Shown in pieces: positions 1 through 8,731 of a stretch of DNA of 64,000 nucleotides. A program made the translations under genes and the position numbers. The stretch is taken from positions 45,052 to 109,051 of the forward strand of contig NZ_VWRQ01000024.1 in NCBI RefSeq assembly GCF_008635795.1, given 5' to 3'. The notes under the pieces were generated by a model. The model worked only from the letters and a program-made list of their open reading frames with translations, was not told where the DNA came from and made no database searches. The stretch's first letter is position 1; each line of letters opens with the position of its first letter. The stretch comes from Paenibacillus tepidiphilus. Lineage in GTDB: Bacteria; Bacillota; Bacilli; Paenibacillales; Paenibacillaceae.

Positions 1-117
1 TGCCTGGAGTGCCGCCATGTGCATAACTGGTGATTTCGAATGGGCGATGGGATCGCCCATAACGCCCAGCAGTATGTCCCCGCCTAAGCCGTTAACATTA
101 TAATGGGTCTTCGACAA
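1..117 (-). CDS. aroE: Shikimate dehydrogenase, N-terminal part only
   Basis: Only the first 39 codons lie in the window; the rest runs off the left edge. The translation carries the N-terminal substrate-binding signature of AroE, GVMGDPIAHSKSPVMH. The two serines of the SKS segment correspond to those that hold shikimate in the family. AroE reduces 3-dehydroshikimate to shikimate with NADPH in aromatic amino-acid synthesis. The start is a TTG at 117-115, chosen because AAGGAGGAGG lies five bases upstream. It sits 19 bp after yqeH, as in the Bacillus yqeG-yqeH-aroE cluster, so co-transcription is likely. The identification rests on a short stretch but both motif and context agree. Confidence 0.85.
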   Translation of the reverse strand, partial: MSKTHYNVNGLGGDILLGVMGDPIAHSKSPVMHMAALQA

Positions 118-136
118 ACCGGCCTCCTCCTTCCGT

Positions 137-1264
137 TCAGATCATGGATGGCCGGGTTAGCACCTTCACGCCGCGCGGCACATGTACTGCGACTATGGCT
201 CCGGAGGTGGAGTTGACCTTGATCCAGCCGAGTCCGGAGATGAATACATCGGTAGCACCGCCCCTGGCGACCCGGAATTCATGACGCTGCCAGGCCGGAA
301 GCTTATCCTTGTCCTCTGCACTTGGCGGAGACAGAAGTTCCCCGAGATGCTCCTCGGCCAGGGAATCGGCACGCTCCAGCTTCGTGCGGTGGATCTTCAG
401 CGTACCGCTGATATAACAGGTGAACGATTGGCGTTCTCCTTGAATAAAATCAAAGCGGCCCAAGCCCCCGAAGAACAGTGTCTGTCCTTCATTTAACTGA
501 TATACCGCCGGCTTCAGCGGATTCTCCGGCATCACCGCGCCGAGATCGCGCCGCTCCACCAGTTCACTGTAGCGCCACGGATAGACGATCCCCGGCGTAT
601 CTACGATAAAATGCCCGTCGTCGAGCGGGATTTTGACCATATCCAGTGTTGTTCCCGGATAACGGGAAGTCGTCAGCTCCTCGGTAAGATCACTGTAATC
701 AGAGATCAGCCGGTTGATCAGAGTCGATTTGCCCACATTGGTCGCACCGACCACGTAGACATCCCGCTGCCCGCGCAGCTCACTCACTACATCAAGCAGG
801 CGCTCAAAGCCCTGGTTGCGTTTGGCGCTGACGAGCACGATTTCAGCCGTTCGCAGGCCCTGCTCCTTGCAGCGCTGCTGCATCCAGTTCCGCAGCTTGT
901 TCCAGTTCGTTACCTTGGGCAGCAAATCGCATTTGTTGACAGCCAGGATGACCGGGTTGTTGCCGACAAACCGCTGCAGTCCGGAAATCAGGCTGCCTTC
1001 CAGATCAAACAGGTCGACAATATGAAGCACAAGCGCATTCTTCCCGCCGATGCCGCCGAGCAGTTTCAGGAATTCATCCTGGTCGACGGAGACGGAAGAC
1101 GCCTCGTTATAATTCTTAATCCGGAAACAGCGCTGGCAGATGACCGGCTCCCGGTCAAATGCGGCTTCCGGGATATAGCCGGGCAGCTCCTTATTGTCGT
1201 TCTGCAGCTTGATGCCGCAGCCGCTGCATTTCACGGGCCGCTGATGATCACGATGTTCACTCAT
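137..1264 (-). CDS. yqeH: Circularly permuted ribosome-assembly GTPase YqeH
   Basis: A 375-residue GTPase, close to the usual YqeH length. A four-cysteine zinc knuckle comes first (C13, C16, C43, C46). The G motifs then follow in permuted order: NKCD (G4) at 110-113, GATNVGKST (G1) at 173-181 and DTPG (G3) at 222-225. Family members act in 30S ribosome subunit assembly in the cytoplasm. The ATG at 1264 overlaps the yqeG stop as ATGA and has GAGGAGG about ten bases upstream. An in-frame GTG at 1288 is possible but would put that ribosome binding site inside the gene. It is translationally coupled to yqeG and followed by aroE. Confidence 0.95.
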   Translation of the reverse strand: MSEHRDHQRPVKCSGCGIKLQNDNKELPGYIPEAAFDREPVICQRCFRIKNYNEASSVSVDQDEFLKLLGGIGGKNALVLHIVDLFDLEGSLISGLQRFVGNNPVILAVNKCDLLPKVTNWNKLRNWMQQRCKEQGLRTAEIVLVSAKRNQGFERLLDVVSELRGQRDVYVVGATNVGKSTLINRLISDYSDLTEELTTSRYPGTTLDMVKIPLDDGHFIVDTPGIVYPWRYSELVERRDLGAVMPENPLKPAVYQLNEGQTLFFGGLGRFDFIQGERQSFTCYISGTLKIHRTKLERADSLAEEHLGELLSPPSAEDKDKLPAWQRHEFRVARGGATDVFISGLGWIKVNSTSGAIVAVHVPRGVKVLTRPSMI

Positions 1265-1788
1265 GGGGTTTTGTCCTCCTCTTGCCACAATCCTTGCTTG
1301 CGCAGCCGGGTCAGCGCAATCCGCTCAATGCGGCGGTTAATTCTTGTACCGACACCTTCATCCGCCGACGAGATCGGCAGCACCAATACGGTGTACAGTC
1401 CCAGCCGGTTGCCGCCGTATACATCCGTCAGCATCTGGTCGCCAACTACTATCGTCTCCTGAGGCTTAAGCTCCATCAGCTTCATCGCTTTCAGAAACGG
1501 AGTATTGCTCGGCTTACGGGCCTGATGCACAAATTCGATATTCAGCGGCGTTGCAAACTTGGACACCCGGTCCATGTTGTTATTAGATACAATGACCAGC
1601 TTGAACCCGAGCTCCTTCACCTTTGCGAACCAGAGCACGAGCTCGGGTGTGGCCAGAGGAGCCTTGGCGCCCACCAGCGTATTGTCCAGATCCGTGATAA
1701 TTCCGCGGTATCCCGCTGCATACAGCTCGTCCAGAGCAATATCGAATACCGTATTGACCCGCAGTTTCGGGACCAGCTTTTCAAACAA
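1261..1788 (-). CDS. yqeG: HAD-superfamily phosphatase YqeG
   Basis: A 175-residue HAD-type phosphatase. The nucleophile motif DLDNTLVG holds D33 and D35, a Ser/Thr-type motif II (VIVSNN) follows, and the acidic motif VGDQMLTD lies near residue 118. It matches the YqeG family, whose physiological substrate is not settled. The start is a TTG at 1788-1786 with GAGGTGA eight bases upstream. It overlaps yqeH by four bases, so the two are translated together. It begins 67 bp downstream of the transglutaminase gene with no terminator visible between, so it may share that transcript. Confidence 0.92.
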   Translation of the reverse strand: MFEKLVPKLRVNTVFDIALDELYAAGYRGIITDLDNTLVGAKAPLATPELVLWFAKVKELGFKLVIVSNNNMDRVSKFATPLNIEFVHQARKPSNTPFLKAMKLMELKPQETIVVGDQMLTDVYGGNRLGLYTVLVLPISSADEGVGTRINRRIERIALTRLRKQGLWQEEDKTP

Positions 1789-1855
1789 TGAACGTTCACC
1801 TCATTCTTTATTCGGAAAAACTATAACTTATTCTTGCCGGGCCGCACATGCTGCC

Positions 1856-4090
1856 TCAGCCGCGTGCCCGCAAGCTTCGCTTCAGCTGCAAAGCTTCAGT
1901 ATACACGCTATGCCAATCTTTGTCTTCAATAATCTCGGGACTGTAGCTGGCCCGTTCGAAAATCCGCAGCAGCTCTGCAAGGCTCGCCGCCGCTGCCGGA
2001 CGCTCCCGGCTCCAGCGGCTTACGGATTCCCGCAGCGTTTCGTGCTCTTCCTTAAGCATACCCTTTCTGCGCGCATAGCTTACCCAGCGCTCCGTCTCTG
2101 CTATAACTTTCTGCAGCGGAGTGAGCGGCCGCCCGTTGCGCAGACGGCGCAGCAGGAACCGCAAGGAATTACGGTGCTGCCACAGCAAGTATCCCGCCCA
2201 CAGCAGCAGAACGGCACCGGCCGCAATGACCGCCCATATACCGATGTGCAGCCCGCCGCCGGTTGTTCCGCTATCGACAGGCGTTTGCTCCGGCAGGGTC
2301 TCTTCGGGTTCAGGCTCCTCTGTCTCCTCGGCGAGCGGCTCTTCGCTCTGAGTCAGCAGCGGTACGCTGAAGCCTGGCGTCGCTTCGATAGGCACCCAGC
2401 CATAATCGCCGAAGTATACTTCCGCCCAGGAATGGGCGTCGGCGTTAGTAATCGTATAATTGTTATTGACATAGCCCTGCTGAGCCAGATTCTCCGGCAG
2501 CTCGGCCTGTTCACCGGGCGCATAGCCCTTCACCCAGCGGGCCGGGATATCCAGTGAACGCGCCATCGTCACAAGCGCAGTGGAATAATAGTCACAGTAT
2601 CCCTCCATGATCTCGAAGAGAAACCGCTCGACCAGATCCTTGCTCTTGCCCTTCGAGACATCAGGCTGGTTCGAATAAGGAAAGGTCTGCTGCAAATATT
2701 GCTGCAGAAGGGCTATTTTCTCATACGGATTCTCCGCTTCGGCTGTGACCTCCAGCGCCAGCGCCTTCACCCGTTCAGGGAAATTGTTGGGGAGCTGCAG
2801 ATACTGCCCCAGGTCCCGTCCTTCATATAACTGGCTATACGTCTGCTGGCTGAGCTCCTGAAGCGGGATAACCGGAACCTTGGAAACCACAACATAGCTC
2901 ATTGGATACGAAAAGCCCTTCTCGTCCGCATCCCATAGCAGCTCGCTGTCCCGGCTTCTCCAAGCCAGCGCGGAGCTGCTGTCCTCGCCGTCTACAGTTT
3001 CAACCATGGCCAGCGAATACGCCCCGAACAGCACAGGATAATCATTGGCGCCCAGCAGCTTGACCGTCTGGCGCAATTCCCGAATCTGCGCCTTGGGAGC
3101 CGGGCTGTGCTCCAGCCCCTCGCCTGCGTTCACCCCGCTATAGGGCCCGCGCGCAGCTGTGTCATCGTCGCTCCAGCCGTTGCCCGAATATTCGCTGCGG
3201 GTCTCGCCCCTCATATAAGTGCGCAGATCCGAAGTCACCGTCATCACAGGCGAATAATCAAAGTTGAAGCCGCCGCCGAGATTACTGTCGTCCGTGCTGT
3301 AGCCGGAGGCGGTCCGCGCTGCGGAGAGCACGCCTTCGCCGGTCTCCGAGACATCGCCCGATGTACCGAGCTTGCCCGGACTGCCCGATCCGTTCCATTC
3401 CTGCCAAGCCGTATACGGGTCGGTCAGGGCTGGCCGTACCGCCGGCATATTGATGCCTGTAATGATGACAAGTGAGAAGATGATGGCAACATTAACAGCA
3501 ATTTTAAAAGGATACTTCAGCAAATGCACCCAGCCGCGCGGGTAATGCAGCTGAAAATTCCGCAGATGGCGGATCACCAGCCAGCCCATTGCCGCAGCGA
3601 CCGTCCAGGCGACCTCCTGCCACAGGATGGCGGGGGTGAACGAATCCAGGGCAGCGAAAGCAACTATGTTGGTGGCAGTGAACATCAGAATCCGCGCCTT
3701 GGTGGTTACCCACCAGGAGCTCAGCAGGAATACAGCACCCGCCGCCAGTGCAAACCAAAGATAAGGTACCATCCGTGCCACAATATCCGGAAGCTGGTCG
3801 CGCAGTGCCGGCAGCCACGGATCGGGAATATAAACCCCGTAATGCAATATCATGCGGTAAACGATCAGCAGCGCAGCTGCAGCTTCCAGCACAAGCCGGT
3901 AGCCCCAGCGCAGCGGAACGGCGATTTCAATGACTGCAACCGCCGTTAAGGTGAAGAGGACGGAAGCGGTGGTAACTTGAAGCCAGAAGGGCTCCGTATA
4001 AGAGATCCATTGCAGGGCGAACACCATCAAAAACAGCAGACTGAAGGCACGGTACCACGAGGATTTCAAATGGTTCATCCAGCTTCTCAC
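1856..4090 (-). CDS. Membrane-anchored transglutaminase-like protein (TgpA type)
   Basis: A 744-residue protein with about five or six hydrophobic segments in the first 220 residues, a long extracytoplasmic region, and a transglutaminase-like core. The core holds the Cys motif EGYCDYYSTA (Cys near 499), the His motif ADAHSWAEVYF (His near 551) and an Asp-type segment just before WVPIEATPGF. An acidic, proline-rich linker near 600 precedes a further membrane segment and a cytoplasmic tail, the layout of the TgpA/DUF3488 family. The GTG at 4090 overlaps the DUF58 stop as GTGA; an ATG four codons later is an alternative. Last gene of a MoxR-DUF58-transglutaminase operon, a widespread set of unknown precise role that probably acts on envelope proteins. 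Confidence 0.85.
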   Translation of the reverse strand: MRSWMNHLKSSWYRAFSLLFLMVFALQWISYTEPFWLQVTTASVLFTLTAVAVIEIAVPLRWGYRLVLEAAAALLIVYRMILHYGVYIPDPWLPALRDQLPDIVARMVPYLWFALAAGAVFLLSSWWVTTKARILMFTATNIVAFAALDSFTPAILWQEVAWTVAAAMGWLVIRHLRNFQLHYPRGWVHLLKYPFKIAVNVAIIFSLVIITGINMPAVRPALTDPYTAWQEWNGSGSPGKLGTSGDVSETGEGVLSAARTASGYSTDDSNLGGGFNFDYSPVMTVTSDLRTYMRGETRSEYSGNGWSDDDTAARGPYSGVNAGEGLEHSPAPKAQIRELRQTVKLLGANDYPVLFGAYSLAMVETVDGEDSSSALAWRSRDSELLWDADEKGFSYPMSYVVVSKVPVIPLQELSQQTYSQLYEGRDLGQYLQLPNNFPERVKALALEVTAEAENPYEKIALLQQYLQQTFPYSNQPDVSKGKSKDLVERFLFEIMEGYCDYYSTALVTMARSLDIPARWVKGYAPGEQAELPENLAQQGYVNNNYTITNADAHSWAEVYFGDYGWVPIEATPGFSVPLLTQSEEPLAEETEEPEPEETLPEQTPVDSGTTGGGLHIGIWAVIAAGAVLLLWAGYLLWQHRNSLRFLLRRLRNGRPLTPLQKVIAETERWVSYARRKGMLKEEHETLRESVSRWSRERPAAAASLAELLRIFERASYSPEIIEDKDWHSVYTEALQLKRSLRARG

Positions 4091-5337
4091 CTTAGGCTTT
4101 CACCTCCTACCACAGCGGGCAGTTCCTGCAGTGAGTGCACGCTGTAGCCCGTGATGCCCCGCTGCTTCAGCGCCTCCAGCCACTCTCCGCCCCGGAGAAC
4201 CGCTCCGGGATGCCGGACATAAATCTGCGAAGGCGTCATTCCCGAGCGCTCCGCCCAGCGCAGCGCATCGAGTGCAGGCTGGCCGCTCTGCGGGCTGATC
4301 AGGACGAAGTAGCAGCCCTTGGGGAACATCCGGCTGCTCTGTTCCAGCCGCGTGGCAAGCGGCCCCCGGCCCTCGGCGTTGATATCGACGAGGTACTGGA
4401 TCATCCGCTTGCGCTCCGCCTCGCTCTCGGCGGGCTGAAATACCGCCGTATTCTTCCCCAGGCAGCATAGTCCGATGCCGATCCGCTCACGGATCCCGTA
4501 GCCGAGCAGCGAGGCGGCGATGGATACGGCAAGCTCGAATTGTGCAGAGCCTCCGTAGGCATTGGCGCTGCCGTCCAGCACGAGCATGGTCTTGGGAATG
4601 GATTCATGCTCGAATTCCTTCGATTTCCACTCACCGGTCTTGGCGGTCGCATTCCAATGAATCCGCGACAGCCGGTCCCCGTAGACATAGTCGCGGACAC
4701 CGTTGATCTGCGTCGTCTCTCTGCGGGAAGGCATCAGGGCTGCCTGCGGCCCGGCGAGACGCGACCTCCGGTCGTAGAGCTGCCAGCGCGGAATCAATAC
4801 CGCCCGGGGCAGGACCCGGAACTGGCCCTCCGCCAGGAAGGTGCCTTTGTGCTCCACCAGTCCGAAGATATCCTCGCAGAGAATATCCGTGTCGGAGAAG
4901 GTATACCGCCCGCGCTCCAGCGGCGGCGTCTGGAAATTCAATTCTCCCTGGCCCTTGAAGCTCGGAACAAGGCTCTCCTCGAACACCCAGGATTCCCCGT
5001 TGTGGCGCTTCAGCACTTCCCGGACCACCACATAAGGCAGGGGCAGGAGTCCGGGGATCGTTACTTTTAAATTGACGGCGAGATGTCCGCCGGCGTGCAG
5101 CAGATCCGGCTTGTCTATACCGGACGACATCTGACGCATGCCCTTGGCCTTGCGGACGCCGAAGGTTCCGGAAACGACTAAATAGATCAGCAGCACTGAA
5201 ACCATAATAAACAGCATAATGGAGGTTTTGCCGCCCTGAAACAGCACATAGAGCAGCGTAATCCCCCATATGACCAGAATACCGGCGAATTTTCCCGGCT
5301 GAATGACAGCGGCTGCTCCGGTCCATGGATTCTTCAT
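4087..5337 (-). CDS. DUF58 domain protein
   Basis: 416 residues. Two hydrophobic segments at the N terminus (about 15-33 and 38-56) are followed by a soluble region with the DUF58 signature around RDYVYGDRLSRIHWNATAKT. In this family the region resembles a von Willebrand A fold and partners a MoxR ATPase. The ATG lies one base after the MoxR stop, and the gene overlaps the transglutaminase by four bases, so the three are one tightly coupled unit. The biochemical role of DUF58 proteins is not established; a chaperone-like function with the neighbouring ATPase is an inference. Confidence 0.85.
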   Translation of the reverse strand: MKNPWTGAAAVIQPGKFAGILVIWGITLLYVLFQGGKTSIMLFIMVSVLLIYLVVSGTFGVRKAKGMRQMSSGIDKPDLLHAGGHLAVNLKVTIPGLLPLPYVVVREVLKRHNGESWVFEESLVPSFKGQGELNFQTPPLERGRYTFSDTDILCEDIFGLVEHKGTFLAEGQFRVLPRAVLIPRWQLYDRRSRLAGPQAALMPSRRETTQINGVRDYVYGDRLSRIHWNATAKTGEWKSKEFEHESIPKTMLVLDGSANAYGGSAQFELAVSIAASLLGYGIRERIGIGLCCLGKNTAVFQPAESEAERKRMIQYLVDINAEGRGPLATRLEQSSRMFPKGCYFVLISPQSGQPALDALRWAERSGMTPSQIYVRHPGAVLRGGEWLEALKQRGITGYSVHSLQELPAVVGGESLR

Positions 5338-5338
5338 C

Positions 5339-6295
5339 TTATTGCCTCATCGCCACGGGCACTTGAATACTCTGGATGAGCTTCTGCAGCAGGGAATCCA
5401 TGCTGACATTATCGAGACGGCTCTCCGGACGGAGCAGAATACGGTGGCCCAGCGCAAAAGGAGTCAGCGTCTTCACATCATCCGGAAGCACGTAATCACG
5501 CTCCTGCAGGAAGGCGTATGCCTTGCAAGCCATCATGAATGAAAGGGAAGCGCGGGGGCTTGCCCCCAGCAGCACCAGCGGATTCTCGCGCGTCGCGCGC
5601 ACAATCGTCAGCAAATAGTTCAGGACGGGGTCGCTGATATAAACCTCGCGGATCTCCTCCTGGATTGCCGCGATCTGCTCCATGCTGGTCACCGCGTTCA
5701 GCTTGTCCACCGGCTGGCCCTCCTGGTGGCTGAGCAGCAGGCTTTTCTCCGTATCGGCATCCGGATAACCCAGGCTGATCCGCAGCATAAAGCGGTCAAG
5801 CTGCGCCTCAGGGAGTGTATAGGTGCCTTCGAAATCAATCGGATTCTGCGTCGCGCACAGCATGAACGGGTGGGGCAGCGGGTAGGTCTCGCCGTCCACC
5901 GTCACATTGCGTTCCTCCATGACTTCGAGGAGAGCGGACTGCGTCTTGGTAGTGGCGCGGTTAATCTCGTCGGCCAGCAGAATATTGGTCATCACGGGAC
6001 CCGGCCGGAAATGGAACATTTCATCGCGCGGATGGTAGACGGAGACGCCGGTAATATCACTCGGCAAAATGTCGGGATTACACTGGATCCGGCGGTAATC
6101 ACCGGACATGGACCGCGACAGCGCGCGGATCAGCTGGGTTTTGCCCGTGCCGGGAACATCCTCGATCAGTACATGGCCTCCGGCCAGAAGCGCCGTAAGC
6201 AGCAATTCTATTTCAAACTTTTTACCTAGTATGCAGGATTCCAAATTAGTGCGGACAGCGTTCATAATTTGCGTTGATTCTTGACGTACGGGCAT
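5339..6295 (-). CDS. MoxR-family AAA+ ATPase
   Basis: 318 residues with the MoxR pattern: Walker A in DVPGTGKTQL (near 45-52), Walker B in LLADEINRA, and sensor segment ATQNPIDFEGTYTLPEAQLD, followed by a lid domain. MoxR ATPases are thought to act as chaperones that mature or assemble partner proteins, often with a VWA or DUF58 protein. The ATG at 6295 has AGGAGG ten bases upstream. It is the first gene of the operon that continues into DUF58 and transglutaminase genes. The 302 bp upstream carry a degenerate direct repeat and the terminator of the chemoreceptor gene. Confidence 0.93.
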   Translation of the reverse strand: MPVRQESTQIMNAVRTNLESCILGKKFEIELLLTALLAGGHVLIEDVPGTGKTQLIRALSRSMSGDYRRIQCNPDILPSDITGVSVYHPRDEMFHFRPGPVMTNILLADEINRATTKTQSALLEVMEERNVTVDGETYPLPHPFMLCATQNPIDFEGTYTLPEAQLDRFMLRISLGYPDADTEKSLLLSHQEGQPVDKLNAVTSMEQIAAIQEEIREVYISDPVLNYLLTIVRATRENPLVLLGASPRASLSFMMACKAYAFLQERDYVLPDDVKTLTPFALGHRILLRPESRLDNVSMDSLLQKLIQSIQVPVAMRQ

Positions 6296-6420
6296 ATAGT
6301 GTGAACCTCCTATGTCAGAATAAGCGTATTATTTACATTTTACATGATATAGGGGGCCAAAGTACATGTTTGCCGCCGCCTTGAAAATTCGGAAGAAATC
6401 ACAAAACATCGCCTGCAAAC

Positions 6421-6535
6421 CGGTGCGGATGCAGTGAAGCTGACTCGGGTTCATGGAAGGGTCCAAATCCCACAAGTTCAAGCCACAAAGCGGTGCATGT
6501 GAGGCGAGGCTGACTCCGATATTTTGCAGGGGTCC
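6421..6535. repeat. Degenerate direct repeat, two copies about 70 bp apart
   Basis: Between the MoxR gene and the chemoreceptor gene two similar blocks occur, 6421-6464 and 6491-6535. Each starts with CGGTGC, has GCTGACTC in the middle and ends in GGGTCC. The intervening bases differ. No reading frame across them looks coding. They are probably decayed copies of an intergenic repeat. The rest of 6296-6597 holds nothing else I can identify apart from the terminator listed separately. Confidence 0.45.
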
Positions 6536-6562
6536 GGCGCTTGCCCGGACAGCTCACATAAA

Positions 6563-6584
6563 AAGCCCCGCTGGCGCGGGGCTT
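6563..6584 (-). terminator. Rho-independent terminator of the chemoreceptor gene
   Basis: A 9-bp perfect GC-rich stem (6563-6571 with 6576-6584) and a four-base loop. On the minus strand it is followed by five T residues. It lies 13 bp downstream of the chemoreceptor stop codon. Confidence 0.8.
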
Positions 6585-6597
6585 AATTTACCTGATT

Positions 6598-8070
6598 TTA
6601 TTTGCCATTCTCCCCGACCAGTTCGTTCAGGCTGACAATCAGGCTCTCCAGCTCCATAAAGCTTTCCACCAAATGAAGGGTAATGGCACGCTGCTCCTCG
6701 ACACCCGCCAGGATCTCTTCCGTAGCCGCGCTGGATTGCTGGGTGACACTGGAGAATTCGGTGATCTCTGTGACCACTTTTTCCGAGAAACGCTTCATTT
6801 CTTCCGAGCTCTGTTCAATTTCACCCGCCTGATTCAATACATTGGTGGTGTTGTCCTGAATCTCGCGGAATACCTGCTCTGTGCTTACCATTGATGCGCT
6901 GCCTTCAACCAGCAGCTCCCGGCTGTGCTCGAACAATCCCAGCAGCTCTGTAGTCTGGCGCTGCAGCGCCGCGATTACACCGCTGATCTCGTCGGCCGTC
7001 TGCCCGGAGCTCTCGGCAAGCTTGCGCACTTCGCCCGCCACTACGGCAAAGCCCCGGCCATGCTCACCCGCACGTGCCGCCTCAATCGACGCGTTCAGCG
7101 CCAGCAGATTGGTCTGCCGTGAGATTTGCATGATGCCCTCCAGCATGTCATGGATGTTCTGTCCCCGCTCCGCGAACGCCTCCATTTGGGTCGTGGTTTG
7201 CTCCATAACCTGCTGCAGCTGCGTGAACTGCCCGGTGAGCACTGCCACCCTGCCGCCTCCCTGCTCGCTGACCTCAGCCGTTGCCGCAGACAGCCGCTTC
7301 ATATCCTGCGAATAACCGGCCACATCGCGGATATGCCGGTCCGACACGGAGATCGCTTCTGTGATCTCGGAGATGCTTCCGGCCTGATACTCAATGCCCT
7401 TGGACACTTCCTGGAATCCGATTGCCACCTCATTGGTAATGGCCCCGGCCATCTCCACCTCAACCTTGAAATTGCCCGTAAATTTATAGAGACCGTCTAC
7501 CGCTGCCTTCACCCGGTCCAGCATAAATTCGATCCTGCTTCCGGCCGCCTCAACCTCATCCCGCTGCGCTTCGCTATGACGGATCAGACGCTGGTTAAGA
7601 AACGCAACCACTATCAAAACGCCGCTGATCAGCAGATAAACGCCGAATTCGTTCACATAAGCCATCAACCTCTCCTCGGAGGTAGCGAACTCACCGGTCA
7701 GACTCAGCTGCACCAGAAGATTCAGCGTGCTTAAGCCGGCGGCAACGGCGAAATATTTGTATTCCGGATAGAATAACAGCACGGAACATAACAAAAGAAC
7801 AACCAGCGCATTCACTTCATAAATGGTCAAATATACACCGAGCAGTGTAAGCAGGCCGGTAAAAATCCAGGGAATGACCAGCACCCCTTTGCGCTTCATG
7901 TTACAGTACGTTACCGCTGCAGCCATAAGGACAGCAGGAGTGTTGGATACCCACAGATTGGGCAACTGAAAGGCCAGCACCACTGCCACAGCGCAAACTA
8001 TCCAGAAAGCACCGATAATAATTTTGTTTCGAGTCCAAAAAAGCTCAATTTTACGCTGATTGTTCAACAT
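6598..8070 (-). CDS. Methyl-accepting chemotaxis protein without extracellular sensor domain
   Basis: 490 residues. The first ~190 residues form about six closely spaced hydrophobic segments with no large outside loop. They are followed by a linker and a classic receptor signalling domain whose hairpin tip reads NLLALNASIEAARAGEHG, the CheA/CheW contact region. Such receptors relay a signal to CheA to bias flagellar rotation. The membrane-only sensor suggests it senses something in or at the membrane, which is inference. The start is ATG 8070, with GGAGG nine bases upstream; a longer in-frame extension lacks a ribosome binding site. It is a single gene with its own terminator. Confidence 0.9.
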   Translation of the reverse strand: MLNNQRKIELFWTRNKIIIGAFWIVCAVAVVLAFQLPNLWVSNTPAVLMAAAVTYCNMKRKGVLVIPWIFTGLLTLLGVYLTIYEVNALVVLLLCSVLLFYPEYKYFAVAAGLSTLNLLVQLSLTGEFATSEERLMAYVNEFGVYLLISGVLIVVAFLNQRLIRHSEAQRDEVEAAGSRIEFMLDRVKAAVDGLYKFTGNFKVEVEMAGAITNEVAIGFQEVSKGIEYQAGSISEITEAISVSDRHIRDVAGYSQDMKRLSAATAEVSEQGGGRVAVLTGQFTQLQQVMEQTTTQMEAFAERGQNIHDMLEGIMQISRQTNLLALNASIEAARAGEHGRGFAVVAGEVRKLAESSGQTADEISGVIAALQRQTTELLGLFEHSRELLVEGSASMVSTEQVFREIQDNTTNVLNQAGEIEQSSEEMKRFSEKVVTEITEFSSVTQQSSAATEEILAGVEEQRAITLHLVESFMELESLIVSLNELVGENGK

Positions 8071-8380
8071 CCTGCACATCCTCCGCCATATTTTCCATGA
8101 ATCTAAGAATATATCGTCAAGTTTCGACTTTTTTTTAACATTTGACCTATTGTTAGCCTGCATAATACCAAAAGAAATTCGTTCATCGTCCCCCTGGCCC
8201 CGGCCATTCTCTGGATCCCAAGCGCTTGCATTCATTTTCATAAATAGGCAGACCTCTACAGCACACTCTATATTTCGGAACTTCGAGAGAAAATTTCAAG
8301 ATGGTCCCGCCTATTCCGTAGCATTGAAAAAGACCGCCAATCGGCGGTCCGTTCCCACTGCATATTCCGTTTGATATAAC
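8071..8380. other. Gene-free spacer upstream of the chemoreceptor
   Basis: This 310-bp interval holds the promoter region of the chemoreceptor and the terminator of the spoVA operon at 8327-8349. I see no small gene with a convincing ribosome binding site and no other structure. Confidence 0.5.
8327..8349 (-). terminator. Terminator of the spoVA operon
   Basis: A 7-bp perfect stem (8332-8338 with 8343-8349) and loop AATC, followed on the minus strand by five T residues at 8331-8327. It lies about 30 bp after the spoVAE stop. Confidence 0.8.
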
Positions 8381-8731
8381 TCATCCCTTCGGCCGCACCA
8401 CCAGCGCCGCCAGGAATGAGAATACAATCGCCGAGGAAATCCCCGCACTGGTTACGTCAAAAATACCTGTAACGACCCCGACCCAGCCATCCCGCTCCAG
8501 TTCGGTTAACGCCCCGTGCACCAGGGAGTTGCCGAAGCTGGTAATCGGCACGCTCGCGCCTGCTCCGGCGAATTTCACCAGCGGATCATAAAGGCCGAAT
8601 GCGTCCGCCACAGCCCCCGTCACCACCAGGGTGCTCATCGTATGCGCCGGCGTCAGCTTGAATACATCCATCAGGATCTGCCCGATGACGCAGATGGCCC
8701 CGCCGATCAGAAAAGCCCATAAATAAATCAT
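8381..8731 (-). CDS. spoVAE: Stage V sporulation protein AE (SpoVAEb type)
   Basis: 116 residues, very hydrophobic, with about three or four membrane segments. The SpoVAE family pattern is clear around GGAICVIGQILMD near the N terminus and GNSLVHGAL in the middle. Part of the SpoVA channel that moves calcium-dipicolinate into the forespore and out during germination. The individual role of the AE subunit is not known. It overlaps spoVAD as ATGA, so it is translationally coupled. Expression by the forespore sigma factor is expected from the family; no clear promoter was seen inside the operon. Confidence 0.92.
   Translation of the reverse strand: MIYLWAFLIGGAICVIGQILMDVFKLTPAHTMSTLVVTGAVADAFGLYDPLVKFAGAGASVPITSFGNSLVHGALTELERDGWVGVVTGIFDVTSAGISSAIVFSFLAALVVRPKG

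Noticed and set aside
1265..1288. Upstream GTG start for yqeH
   Set aside because: It would place the strong GAGGAGG ribosome binding site inside the coding region; the ATG at 1264 with ATGA overlap is better.
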